From positions 16,445,653 to 16,509,652 of the forward strand of contig NC_079478.1 of NCBI RefSeq assembly GCF_026230105.1: a DNA stretch of 64,000 nucleotides. Direction: 5' to 3'. This document shows, piece after piece, positions 23,938 through 34,033 of this stretch. Both the position numbers and the translations under genes were made by a program. The DNA is from Diorhabda sublineata (taxonomy: Eukaryota > Arthropoda > Insecta > Coleoptera > Chrysomelidae). Position 1 is the first letter of the stretch. Every line of letters begins with the position of its first letter. The notes under the pieces were generated by a model. It had not been told where the DNA came from and did not search any database. It saw only the letters and a list, made by a program, of their open reading frames with translations.

Positions 23938-25014
23938 TTACTGAGTTTTGAAGATCAAATCAGTTAGGTGACGTCCCCCATTCTCCATACACTGAGTAAA
24001 CCGATTTCTGGCGTTTGTCATGACTCTTGCCAGCATAGCAGGCGTTATGTTGGCAATTTCTTCCTGGATGTTCGTCTTCAAATCTTGTAGGGTCCTTGGA
24101 CGGTTCACATACACACGGGATTTCAAAAAACCCCATAGGAAATAATCACAAGGGGTCAAATCGGGAGAGCGGGCTGGCCACTCCAAATCGCCCCTAATTG
24201 AGATAAGGCGCTCTGGGAAGTGTTCCCTCAAAACAGCCATCGATGTTCTTGAAGTGTGTGCCGTTGCTCCGTCTTGTTGGAACCAAGTGTCCCCTAAGTC
24301 CAACTCATCTAGCCGTGGGAAAAAAAATTCCTGTAACATGTTTACATACCGGTGCGAATTCACTGTCACTGTGACTTCATTTTCCTCAAAGAACCAGGGA
24401 CCAATAATTCCACGTGAGTAAATTGCACACCACACTGTGACTTTAGGTGAATGCAAAGGCCGTTGATGCAATTGTCGAGGATTGGTATCAGCCCAGTAGC
24501 GCATGTTTTGTTTGTTTACGGATCCACACAAATGAAAATGGGCTTCATCACTAAAAAAAACAATAGCGTCCTCAGGAACGACTTCCAGAAAAACCTCACA
24601 CGCGTTCCTCCGAGAATTGAAGTCACGTTCAGAAAGTTCCTGCACAATTGCCATCTTGTATGGATGAAAATGAAGATCATCATGAAGTATTCTCCTCACA
24701 GAACGATCGGAAAGTCCAAGGGCAGACGCATGTTTGCGCGCAGAACGCCGTGGTGATCGCAACACTGAAGTTCTAACTAACTCAATGTTCTCCGGTGATC
24801 TAATGGGCTGAGGGACTCCAGTTCTTCGTCTTGTCACACTTGCAGTTTGTCTGAACGTAGTGACCCACGTAACAATTGATTTCCGGTCCGGGACAGGGGC
24901 CAAGGGGGCTAAATTAAAGCGATTCCGAAAGGCGCGCTGGGTTGCGATCACAGAACATCCGCTCGAAAAGTAAACCTCAACGGCAAACGCACGCTCCTCA
25001 CTGTTCCAACGCAT
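23938..25014 (-). CDS. Mariner-type transposase, DD41D, apparently intact
   Basis: The start is taken as ATG 25014-25012 (MRWNSEERAFAVEVYFSSG), where family members begin; the frame is open further to a GTG at 25080. The product is about 358 residues. An N-terminal HTH region (ATQRAFRNRF ... WVTTFRQTASV) is followed by a second helix block (SPRRSARKHASALGLSDRSV). The catalytic core has FFSDEAHFHLCGSVNKQNMR (first Asp), WFQQDGATAHTSR (second Asp) and RSPDLTPCDYFLWGFLKSRV (third Asp). I count 41 residues between the second Asp and the Asp of PCDY, hence DD41D (known for rosa-type mariner relatives). The C-terminus ends NGGRHLTDLIFKTQ. No stop or frameshift is seen. Such enzymes cut and paste the element at TA sites; activity here is not shown. 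Confidence 0.93.
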   Translation of the reverse strand: MRWNSEERAFAVEVYFSSGCSVIATQRAFRNRFNLAPLAPVPDRKSIVTWVTTFRQTASVTRRRTGVPQPIRSPENIELVRTSVLRSPRRSARKHASALGLSDRSVRRILHDDLHFHPYKMAIVQELSERDFNSRRNACEVFLEVVPEDAIVFFSDEAHFHLCGSVNKQNMRYWADTNPRQLHQRPLHSPKVTVWCAIYSRGIIGPWFFEENEVTVTVNSHRYVNMLQEFFFPRLDELDLGDTWFQQDGATAHTSRTSMAVLREHFPERLISIRGDLEWPARSPDLTPCDYFLWGFLKSRVYVNRPRTLQDLKTNIQEEIANITPAMLARVMTNARNRFTQCMENGGRHLTDLIFKTQ

Positions 25015-25110
25015 GATGGCGACTGAACTGTGCCGGGACAAAACTTTATAGTCCCCCCTCTCGAACGAGACCACTAGCACTCCGTTACGACATCTACCGA
25101 CTAAATGGCG

Positions 25111-25147
25111 AACTTTTTAAAAAAGGAAGTTATGCTGCCGCACCCTG
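25111..25147 (-). repeat. Right terminal inverted repeat of DD41D element
   Basis: Mirror partner of 23827-23863, followed directly by the duplicated TA at 25148-25149. Confidence 0.95.
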
Positions 25148-25149
25148 TA

Positions 25150-25650
25150 TATGGCGCGGAGATATGAGTGAAAACCACATCCCTTAAACTGCTTTTATTC
25201 CTCGTCCTACAGAAAATTCTACTAGACCAGTCAAAATAAACATTTGTCTATTTTGACAGTCAAATGTAAAAAATCCCCATCGATCCTACTTTTGCAAAAA
25301 AATGTATTCAAGGTCATTAGTACAAAATTAAGTTTTTTTTTTCGTTTTTCTCGAAAACGAGAAGAATTATCGTGAAAATATGTTTGACAAAAGTTGTAGG
25401 TCATACAATTCTCTACAAAAATGGTCCAGTCACTTTTTCTCTTACGACTCACCATTCGTGAGATATCGCGGTTTTAATAATTAGAAAATTCATATTTTAC
25501 ATAATATGCACTAAAATGCCGCATGTAGGTGTCATCGGACGTTCAATATAAATGAAACTAAGAAACTATTGGTTTTTGATCGATCTATGAAAGTTCCAAC
25601 AAACAAATAAAAATTTCTTGCAAATCCCCTTAATAAGTCTTGCGTCTTTT
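25150..25650. other. No gene recognised
   Basis: AT-rich intronic DNA next to the DD41D insertion. The 74-codon open frame at 25455-25231 (-) has no recognised motif. Phrases such as TCTCGAAAACGAGAAGAA suggest an older non-coding transposon, unproven. Confidence 0.35.
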
Positions 25651-25654
25651 TAAT

Positions 25655-25985
25655 GTTATGTGTAGAATATACAGCTGCTAGTATTCCAATAAAAAAAGCT
25701 GATAACGATGCTGATGTTATAATTGATACAGCAATAGAACACTGGAAAAGTTAAAATACATCTGTCGTTGTTGACGAGGATGTTGATTTGTTGATATGTT
25801 TGACTGTACGGAATCCAAATGATAAAATTCTGAAACCTGGGAATGCTCAATTACAATCAACAATATATTTATCACAAAGTCTCACTGCATATCTGAAATG
25901 TCCAGCTCATATTTAATTTTTACATGCAATGACTGGTTGCGATACAATATCGGCAATTTTCAAAAAGGTAAAATATCAGTATTTA
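25655..25985 (+). pseudogene. Fragment of a repetitive 'LHAxTGCDTxSA' protein family
   Basis: The plus strand reads KKADNDADVIIDTAIEHW, VVVDEDVDLLICLTVRNPND, LKPGNAQLQSTIYLSQSLTA and, after a stop, FLHAMTGCDTISAIFKKGK. A protein with D-A-D-x-x-I ... E-D-x-D-L-L-V-L-L and F-L-H-A-x-T/S-G-C-D-T-T-S-A is found in many copies in insect and other invertebrate genomes. I believe it is transposon-associated but cannot name its class. One in-frame stop is seen in this piece. It ends abruptly at the start of mariner copy 2, probably a rearrangement or insertion junction. Confidence 0.6.
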
Positions 25986-25987
25986 AA

Positions 25988-26714
25988 TTGGACATGAGAA
26001 AAATTGCTTCAAAATGGATCCCCAAATGTTTGAATGTAGACGATGTAGACTTCTTAAACCGAATTGTTACTATGGATAAGACTTGGGCTCATTTCTACGA
26101 TCCAGAAAAAAAGCAAAAAATTGATGGAATGGCGACACTCTTGTTCTACAAGACCTAGGAAGTTTAGTGTCCAAAAATCAGCTGAATAAGTTCTTGCTTC
26201 AGTTTTTTGGGATTGCCATGGAGTAATCATGATTGATTTTTTGGATAAGGGTAGAACAATAACAGGAGATTACTATTCGACATTCCTGACCACTCACGGG
26301 AAAAAATTGAAGACAAAAGACGCGGAAAGCCATCCAAAAGTGTTTTGTTTTTACAGGACAACGCCACTGCACACAAATCTCATGTTGCCATGCAAACAAT
26401 TCGTGATTTAGGGTTTGAATTACTAGAACACCCCTTATTCACCAAATTTGGCTCCGTCCGACTATTATCTCTTTCCTCAACTGAAAAAAAGTTTAAAAGG
26501 TCTTAAATTTTCTTGCATCGATGAGATAATAAAAGCTATGGAGCTCTGGTTTGCAGAGCAAGAAGAAACATTTTTTTAAAGGTCTAGAGACGTTGCAGGT
26601 TCGCTTTAATACATGTATCCAATTAAGAGGAGGATATGTTGAGTAACATAATATTTTGACATTGAAATTTTGTTTGGTTCTATAGTAGACTAAGAATTTT
26701 TCAATATTTCCTCG
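25988..26714 (+). mobile_element. Mariner (DD34D-type) relic, copy 2, 5'-truncated
   Basis: Homologous to copy 1 from LDMRKIA onward. It reads MDKTWAHFYDPEKKQK (the Glu after the first Asp has become Lys), VLASVFWDCHGVIMIDFLDK, GRTITGDYYSTFLTT and LQDNATAHKSHVAM (shifted frame); the third-Asp block is degraded (HPLFTKFGSV). The right end TCAATATTTCCTCG at 26701-26714 is the inverse of copy 1's left end, so the two copies define the TIR of the family. The 5' third is missing. Confidence 0.85.
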
Positions 26715-27184
26715 TTATTATATATTCAACGTCGCTGCCAATTTTCAGCTCTATGCGAATTTTGGCTTATGAATTATTTTTGTCTATTTTAACTGGATAA
26801 ACGTTCATATGCTGCGAAATAAAACATGAAAAAGATTTACCCTCATACCATCAACCAAACTCGCAACGTTCACGTTTATTTTCTGAATCACAAATTTGTA
26901 AATCTTTGCCGATTAATCTAGAAATAAATAGTCTAACTCTTAGCAAACTTGTTATAAAATAACTTGACATTCATTTTATTTTTTTACGCATACTATTATT
27001 TCCAATTACTTTTAGAATGGGTGCTATATTTCTTTAACTAATCGCTTACGCTGTAGCTAGGCACTATCCGATTTTTCAAAAACGTTAACATTCATGACTA
27101 CATTTCTTACATCATTGGATGGCCGCAACATATCGACATAGTAAGGATAATCCTCCTTCTATTTTCCAAAAGATGAAGTGACAC

Positions 27185-27395
27185 CATTTATATTTGATTC
27201 AACAGTTGTTTCCATGCTTGCCTATCCTGTTCAATCTTTTCGTCATGATGCAGTCTCATATTTATTAAGAATTTTGTTTGGTCTACCCACTTAGTAGGAT
27301 ATCTGCCTCTTGGGCGTTTGCCTTCTACTTTCCCTTCTATGATTAACCGTTTCATTGTTCCTGTTCTTCTAGCTATATGTCCGAGGTACTGCAGA
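27185..27395 (-). mobile_element. LINE RT C-terminal fragment, minus strand
   Basis: The minus strand encodes YLQYLGHIARRTGTMKRLII followed by EGKVEGKRPRGRYPTKWVDQ, then DRQAWKQLL. This is the characteristic C-terminus of many insect non-LTR retrotransposon proteins (Y-x-G-H-I-x-R ... I-x-G-K-x-x-G-K-R-x-R-G-R-x-x-x-x-W). Only about 70 residues remain, with no RT core, consistent with 5' truncation. Confidence 0.8.
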
Positions 27396-27439
27396 TACAT
27401 GCGATTTATTCTGGTTTTCCGCCTTGTACGTGGACCAAA

Positions 27440-28478
27440 TTCTTGTACTACGGATACGTTGGTTTGGTGTTCTGTCCATGATACTCATGCTTATAATCTT
27501 CCCTGAAAGTAAACAATACCATTCGATTTCCTTACAATACAATCTTAGTCACACCGTTAACTTAACAGAGGTCTTTAGTACAACTGATTTAATGTATGTA
27601 CTCGTACATTAGATGATATGCAAACACTAGTCTAGCACCCTCAATTATCATTTATGGAATCATTGACCGGAGTTCTTTATTGATTACTTCATTCTCATTC
27701 CTCTAACTGTGCAATCTCGCTTTTCTTAATGTACAAGATGTGCAGATGGACATGGAAATGATTTAGATTTGCCTGTAATCCGACCCTTCTTCATCTGACG
27801 ATGGGTTTCTTTATTCACAGTAGCATGAAAAAAGCAGATTTATGAGTAGAAATAAAGTGAGAAATGGCAAAGTAAAAATGTATCGGCAAAGATACCCACA
27901 TAGAACATTTCAATCAAGTGTTTGGTTACTGATTAATTGTGATGTACTGGTTTCGGTTATTTTCTTTGGGTACACCGAAAAATGCAGCATTCTAAACTCT
28001 TGTGGATTCGAAAATTGATATTGTTGCAAGAATCGTCAGTGGTGCTGCGAATATCCAACAAAATCTGGATTTGGAATTTGGAACCAATAAACATCTTTTG
28101 CGACATTCTCAAAGTTTGTCCCAATATTTATAGAATACGTGTATACCACGGGACTGCTTATTAAAAAAAATAATAAAAAATAACAAATTTTGATTACGTG
28201 AAGGTGTCATTAATCTAATAAACCGTTACAACCAAATCGCAAATAAACTTCATTAATTAACGCGTTGCATTCACTCTATAAAGACAAGTTGATGTCATTT
28301 ATTACGTGTAACTAACAACACCGCATAATTTCCAAGTTTAAATTGACGGTTTTCTAAAATAAATTATTGTGAAAGTAATTGATAGTACGGTCACAAAGTT
28401 TAAATACAAGTATTGAAGACCATTTAAAAGACAATGTGAATCAATAAATACTTTCGATAATGAACCTAGTTGTTATTA
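27440..28478. other. No gene recognised
   Basis: AT-rich intronic DNA. Small open frames such as 27982-28164 (+) carry no motif I recognise. Confidence 0.4.
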
Positions 28479-28925
28479 CGAGGGTTATTAAGAAAATAAG
28501 GCACGCAATGCTTAAGCGATAATCACTTATATTTTGTGTCTGCGTGCGCAGCATTTCGGTCGGTATCAATAATTCCTTTACGGTGTCCGTTTTTTAGATA
28601 ATCAAATTTAAAATGCAATTGAAAATCTTGCAATTATGGGTGCAGTCTGATTTGGATTGTTTGGGAAGAACATAAAGAACACCCGAATACTGCGATTGAC
28701 GAACTTACCGCTGCTTTGATATTTCTATACACGGCGATCGAATCGTAAGGTGGAGGGGGTCCATAAGTTCCCTAAAAAAACCAAAGAAATGTCTGTCACC
28801 AAGGAAAATCACGGCGACAGTATTTCGGAATTTAATTCTGATTAATTTTTTCGAACGAGTTGACGTCATAAACTGTCAAAATTTGCGCAACCTTAGAATA
28901 GCAAGTAACATGCTTATTGACGGTT
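28479..28925 (+). mobile_element. Mariner relic of a third lineage
   Basis: After TTA comes a mariner-like end CGAGGGTTATTAAGAAAATA. From about 28795 the plus strand reads SPRKITATVFRNLILINFFE and RVDVINCQNLRNLR, which aligns with the mariner segment K-x-x-x-x-V-F-W-D-x-x-G-I-L-L-I-D-F-L-x-R-G-x-T-V-N-x-x-x-Y-x-x-x-L-R-x-L-R. The catalytic Asp blocks are not legible. The 28600-28790 interval is too degraded to place. The right end is missing. Confidence 0.55.
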
Positions 28926-28929
28926 TCAT

Positions 28930-29830
28930 TTTTTTTTTCAAATATTTTTCTTATTTCGTTAATTAATTATTGTATTTACTTCTGTTTTATAGTCACTTTC
29001 AAGTTCAAAAAGAAATTGATTTATTGTCGATCTCTTACCTATTTCGAAGAGAACAATAAAATATAAGTCCTGAATTTTACACTGTCTCGTTACCTACAAA
29101 GCATACCAAAGGGTAATTTTCGTGGTGATAGGTTATTGTTTGTATTCACTGGTCTGCAATTGTCCGGTTGGTATAACAAAAAGAGAATAAAACCAAACCA
29201 CTACCACCTCCCCCACCTTGAACACAGTTGTGTGTTGTAGCCATAGTTTTCTCTGTGCTCTTGACGTGTGTTCGCAGCTTCTCTGTAGGGATGCTGAAAA
29301 CTCAAACACTTCCATTGAACTCGAATATGTCCAGAACTCCAGATATACCTAATAAGATTAGTGAAGATGATTTTTATTGAATCGATTAATAAGACCAGTA
29401 ATTTATCACTAGAATCTGTTTTAAATTCAATGTTATTTGGTTTCTTCCGTGCATATTATTTTGTCAGCTATATGAGTTTATAGGCAACATTTTCCATCTT
29501 CCAATTACACTGGCGGAAAATATTTTCGGAACACAGACGAGACCTATTTTTAAAATGGAAATACCTGTCCAATAAAAGAAAAAAAAGTATTAACCCCTAA
29601 CACGTATCACTTTTCAATAGCTTAATTATCCCTGTTTACATTAGCAGGTAGGTAATTTTATAAAGGGAAGAAGGGATAATATCGGTAAATTTTATGGCCG
29701 AAAAAATTACCTAAACTGTTTTATTCAGAATAATAAACATGAAAATAACATTAAAAATTAATATTCTGTTGAGTTTCATATTAAGTGGTTCTCTGTTCAT
29801 AGTGCAAAAAGTGAATATAAAGACGAAAAT
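28930..29830. other. No gene recognised; possible TIR at 29508
   Basis: AT-rich DNA. At 29506-29530 TA is followed by CACTGGCGGAAAATATTTTC, resembling a Tc1/mariner end. A weakly inverted counterpart (GTCGACCAGTG, ending 30327) lies 820 bp away, so the two could delimit a non-autonomous element around the cysteine-rich fragment. This is tentative. Confidence 0.3.
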
Positions 29831-29834
29831 GTCG

Positions 29835-30090
29835 AGTCAAACGTGCCGCAGTTGCAAAACTTCTCCTGACGAATTTTGCTATATTTGTGGAGAATTTATG
29901 GTGATATCGCAAGCCAGACCATTTTCCGAAAATGTGAAAAAAGCCTAATTGAAATATTTTACTACTTTAATTGGAGACCAAGACAAACAGTGGACCCCCA
30001 CGCGTGCTGTGTTAGTTGTAGCGTTTCATTGGTGCACTGGATGAATGCAATTTGCAATTCCAATGGTATGGCGGCAACCTACTAACAATT
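29835..30090 (+). pseudogene. N-terminal fragment of the unclassified cysteine-rich repetitive family
   Basis: The plus strand reads CRSCKTSPDEFCYICGEFMV, then SQARPFSENVKKA, a frameshift, and a FYYFNWRPRQTVDPHACCVS stretch followed by LVHWMNA. It has the four N-terminal cysteines (C-x-x-C and C-x-x-C) intact, so this copy preserves the putative zinc-binding head best. The DKSW motif of other copies is replaced (QTVDPH). The downstream two thirds of the protein are missing. In-frame sequence upstream from 29739 is hydrophobic and probably not part of the original protein. Confidence 0.65.
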
Positions 30091-30119
30091 TTGACGACTA
30101 TTACTTTTGCAAAAAAGCT

Positions 30120-31810
30120 CACAAGACAGGAACTTGGAACATGGAAGGCATTTGTTATTGTAGTGAAAATATTTTACCAATGAACATGGTTCTATAAATG
30201 TAACAGAAAAACCTTTCTTGTTACAATAATTTTTTTTCATATTTTCATGATTGTATATATGTCCATTTTTTCACAATATGCTATTCATTCTTGTGTTACT
30301 ATAAAAAAAAATTTTTGTCGACCAGTGTTATTAATGGAATCAGCACTTATTCATTCAATCATTTTTACTACAGCATAGGATTCACACACCTGCATTACCA
30401 ATTAATAAATGTTACTTTTTCAAGTATTCACTCTATTAAGATAAAATATTCCATACATATTATAAATACTACAAAAAGAGTAAATTATATACTTAGCGAG
30501 AAATTTCGAAGACATTTAATTACTGTACATACACAATGAAATATTGTGTTTCTCGGCTTCTTATTAGAATCAACAAGCAACGATCACACAATAGTTTTGA
30601 AAAAAAATTTAGGAGTTTATAGGTTGTAATAATACAATATCAAAATGGCTTTATAAATAAGGAATTCTTTATCTTTTTGACCTTAGGCTAGACTGATCCC
30701 TAAACCTGACAGTTTGCATTTCTCAAAACCATAATATTTAAAGCAGAAGTATTTACCGTGCCATAGTCGAATGTGAAGAAGGGATACCATATCTGAACTT
30801 TCTATTTATTTATATTTACCCGAGAAGAGCAAAAAGACTGGTCGAGGAACTGAATCGGGATTTTCGTAACAAAATTTGCGCGTGAATATTTTAAGACGAT
30901 TACATATCGCGGGCATTAACAAGAAATGGTCAAAAATACCCAAAAAGACGAGAGTGTCCTATATATACCCCAATTAGTAAATACCAAGATACTGTCAACT
31001 ACGGTGGATACAAGAGTTATTGTTGTGGAGCATAAACAAAGTTCACACTCGCCAATTTGAAAAGCAAACGAAACACCCTAATAATGTAGAATATAAAGAA
31101 AAAGCAACATGCTACATGGGTTGAGTAAGGCGGAATATTCTATATTTTGGAAGGTATATCAGCATCACGTTCTCTCAAGGACACTTTAAAGTTGACTACA
31201 TCAAAATAACATACCTTTTGTTCCAAAAAAAGTAACCCCCCTAATTTACCTCAGACCTGTCCAATTGCAAGGCTCTACTCGATTTTAAATAAGCAAGCTG
31301 CATCTTTTTAACAGCAATAATTATGAGCATATGCATAAAAAATACAGTAGAATTTTCCTTTATCAAGATTTGCATTCGCACGACTATTACAACAAAGAAC
31401 TTGAGAAATATTTATTAGTTTCATGCAAACCAACAATTTTGACTAATATCGAATTATCATTAAAGGTGTGTTTATAAAATAAAATGCGACAGCGCGGCCG
31501 CTCTAGTACTAAAAAAATACAATTATGTGCACGCGAAAAAGTCATTTTAATTTCTACTATCAACGTGTTAATTATTATTCCTGAACATGACTAGTTGCCT
31601 TACAGTTATTCCATTATTTATATTCCAGATTGTTGAGATTTAACAAAATCTCTGAAATTTACTTTAATTAGGTATAATTAAATAAAAATATCGTTTTACA
31701 GTACTCCAGAGGCTCTGTTTATAAATAAATATTTGATGACTTAAAAAGGAGAGACTTGGAAATAAAAGGTAATAAGGAATTACGTGCCAATTGTGGCCAG
31801 TACATTGTAC
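30120..31810. other. No gene recognised
   Basis: AT-rich intronic DNA. Around 30740-31100 a lysine/arginine-rich reading exists but does not match any family I can name. Near 31490 is a short GC-rich patch (GCGGCCGCTCTAG). Confidence 0.4.
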
Positions 31811-32730
31811 TAAGGAACTGTTCATAAATTACGTAACGCTGAAATTTCAAAATTTCATGGCCTGTCTGACTGTCTGTAACGCTACCGTAACAATGTCTGT
31901 CGGTCTAGGATAACGTGACAACCTCTCGAAAAAGAAAACGATATAGACCATAAAGGATATTCAAAAACGATGCTTTGCTTATAAATGTTTATTTCATTCA
32001 AATATTGCAAGCTAAATTATCTAATATCATATTATATTAGACTGTTGAAAATATATTTGTTCTGATACATTTTTTGTCTTATTAAAAATAAATTTTGGGC
32101 GTATCTTAAGTTATACACTCATTTTAGATTAATCAGTACAATTATAAAAATCATTTCGTATCCTCGATAAAAGGATGTTCCGACAATTCTCAAAGATTAT
32201 GAATTTCTGGAACAGAATTTTTCTTAGTTTCTTAGTTTCTCAGTTCATAATAATTGATTATTTTCAGATTTTCTATATCAACGTATCCACCCTCTCGGCT
32301 TGTTGTAATATTTCTTTGACTCGTCTTGCATTAAATTGAAATGGTTTGACTCTTTCTGATAAAGACACAGATGAGCTATGTATGCTTTGCTTATGAATTT
32401 TGAAATTTTTTTTGTAGCGAAATACAAGCCACACGAGCTGCAAGTTCTTCCCAACAAATATTTTTGCACGCTTGGGTAAAAATTGTCATGAGGCATGCTA
32501 GTGAATCCTGGATGTTCTGGTTTAATGTCAATACGGCATGGCAATGGTTACGCCGAATTGTCTCAATTCGGTAATTTTTAGGATTTTAGGATCGTTCAAG
32601 TCAAATTTAAAAAATGTTACGTTACATTTTTAAAAAAAATCCCCTCTGTCTATCCGTAACACTACCGTAACAAGTTGTTCTTAGTATGTCTGTCTGTCAA
32701 GGCGTTACGTAATTTATGGACAGTCCCTAA
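31811..32730 (-). mobile_element. TIR-bounded DNA element, about 0.92 kb, unclassified
   Basis: The ends form 29-bp inverted repeats with three mismatches: left 31811-31839, right 32702-32730, sharing CATAAATTACGTAACGC. Just inside each end are subterminal repeats (CTGTCTG, and CTACCGTAACAA at both sides) in direct orientation. The interior contains an 88-codon open frame on the minus strand. No target-site duplication was clear. The size and lack of a recognised transposase suggest a non-autonomous or deleted derivative. Confidence 0.7.
32278..32544 (-). CDS. Unrecognised 88-residue open frame inside the TIR element
   Basis: The product begins MPCRIDIKPEHPGFTSMP and continues with SVQKYLLGRTCSSCGLYFAT and a later SKAYIAHLC. 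A C-x-x-C followed by F-A-T-K-K and His/Cys about 20 residues on is compatible with a C2H2-like zinc finger (C-x2-C-x-x-Y-F-A ... H/C). It may be the surviving piece of a transposase DNA-binding domain. I do not recognise the protein. It is open for 88 codons in AT-rich DNA, so it could also be chance. Confidence 0.35.
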   Translation of the reverse strand: MPCRIDIKPEHPGFTSMPHDNFYPSVQKYLLGRTCSSCGLYFATKKISKFISKAYIAHLCLYQKESNHFNLMQDESKKYYNKPRGWIR

Positions 32731-32734
32731 GCAG

Positions 32735-33140
32735 TAAAACTGTGTTTCAAGATCGACAAAACACAGAGAACCTAGAAACTTTATGATGTGTCAAAGTTAC
32801 CTAAATATTCATCAAGACATGTAGTAACGTCAGGAGGGATTGAAACCATTTGCTGGGATTTTATTACTCTGGACTCTGCTAATAACGTCTTATCCTAAGT
32901 ACTTTTCTTCTTATAATATTAATTATACACACTGTATACACAATTTCGGTCCAGACCACTGAAATATAATTGTCCTCACAGTCGTGTACAATAGTTGTTT
33001 CTTGTAATGTTTAACAATGGTATATTGTATATTAAGTGATGAAAATGTAAGACTCTACACGAATTTGTAGAATTGAACCACGAGGCCTTAGTGAGACAAT
33101 CACAGAAAAACGTAGTTGTAATTTATTTCTTAAATTATGT
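32735..33140. other. No gene recognised
   Basis: AT-rich spacer between the TIR element and the tandem repeat; no signal seen. Confidence 0.4.
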
Positions 33141-33144
33141 TTAT

Positions 33145-33830
33145 TGTAAAGTTACTTACTACTATTTTGAATATAATTAGTGCCTGCAGTCGGTTTTTGA
33201 CCATTTTATGTTTCTCAGTTGATATAAAACTTGGAATTTCATGCGTTTAAGAAATCATATAAAAATTGTTAATAATAACAAATTGTGGAGGTTTTTAGTT
33301 TTAGGAAAAAAGGAACATCAACGATTAATGCTGAGTTCACGTCTTTGATATCACCAAGTTCAACATTGTAAAGTTCACCTTTCCGCGTACATCCACAAAT
33401 TTCAAAAATATTATTTTAATCATGTTCATGGTAAAGTTACTAATATTTTGAATATAATTAGTGCCTGCAGTCAGTTGTTGACCATTTCATGTTCCTCAGT
33501 TGATATCAGACTGACAATTATTTTTCCCATAATGGCAGCAGTTGGCTTGAGGAAGATACATGAGAGTATCCTACAGCTTCTGTAATATGTTTTGAGATTT
33601 CTATGTTTTTGATAATTATCAATTACCAATTTTATTGATGCCTACAAATTGCTTTGTACATTTTCTTTTTATAGATAGAATCTTTAAGAAATTATATAAA
33701 ATTGTTGATAATAAAAAATTTTGTTTTAGTAAAATGAACATCGACGATTAATGCTGAGTTCACGTCTTTTATATTCTGGTTCAACATTGTGAAGATCAAC
33801 TTTCCGTGTACATCAACAAATTCCAAAAAT
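33145..33830 (+). repeat. Imperfect tandem duplication, two units
   Basis: Unit 1 (about 33145-33420) and unit 2 (about 33428-33830) share in the same order: GAATATAATTAGTGCCTGCA, then TCAGTTGATAT, then TAAGAAAT-ATATAAAATTGT, then GATTAATGCTGAGTTCACGT, then TCAACATTGT and TTTCCG-GTACATC. Unit 2 carries an extra stretch of about 110 bp in its middle (around 33520-33640). No protein is encoded. The unit may be the long terminal part of a larger repeat. Confidence 0.75.
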
Positions 33831-34033
33831 AAAGGCGGGCTCAAAATATGAATTTTAGTTAAAAGAAGTAAAGTTGCACGTCATGTTTATTAACAAATAG
33901 AGCAGTACAAATGTTAACACCCTGTTTTGCTACTAGTGATTCATGGGGCGTAATATATATGGTCTACAAGGTACTATATTTGCATTTGGTAAAGAGCTCA
34001 CATTCTTAGGAAAGGATTCCATTTGTTTTTAAT

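Larger units (their letters stand above)
23827..25147 (-). mobile_element. Complete mariner-type (DD41D) transposon
   Basis: A 1321-bp element bounded by 37-bp terminal inverted repeats that differ at a single base and start CAGGGTGCGGCAGCATAACT. It is flanked by a TA dinucleotide on both sides (23825-23826 and 25148-25149), the Tc1/mariner target duplication. It carries one uninterrupted transposase frame on the minus strand. Intact ends, matching TIRs and an open frame make it the youngest-looking element in the window. It lies inside the NCS intron, antisense to the gene. Confidence 0.95.

Noticed and set aside
24451..24756. 101-codon open frame on the plus strand
   Set aside because: Shadow of the DD41D transposase on the opposite strand.
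31489..31506. GCGGCCGCTCTAGTACT, resembling a cloning-vector polylinker
   Set aside because: The match is short, one base off, and flanked by ordinary AT-rich genomic sequence with no further vector sequence; more likely natural repeat DNA.
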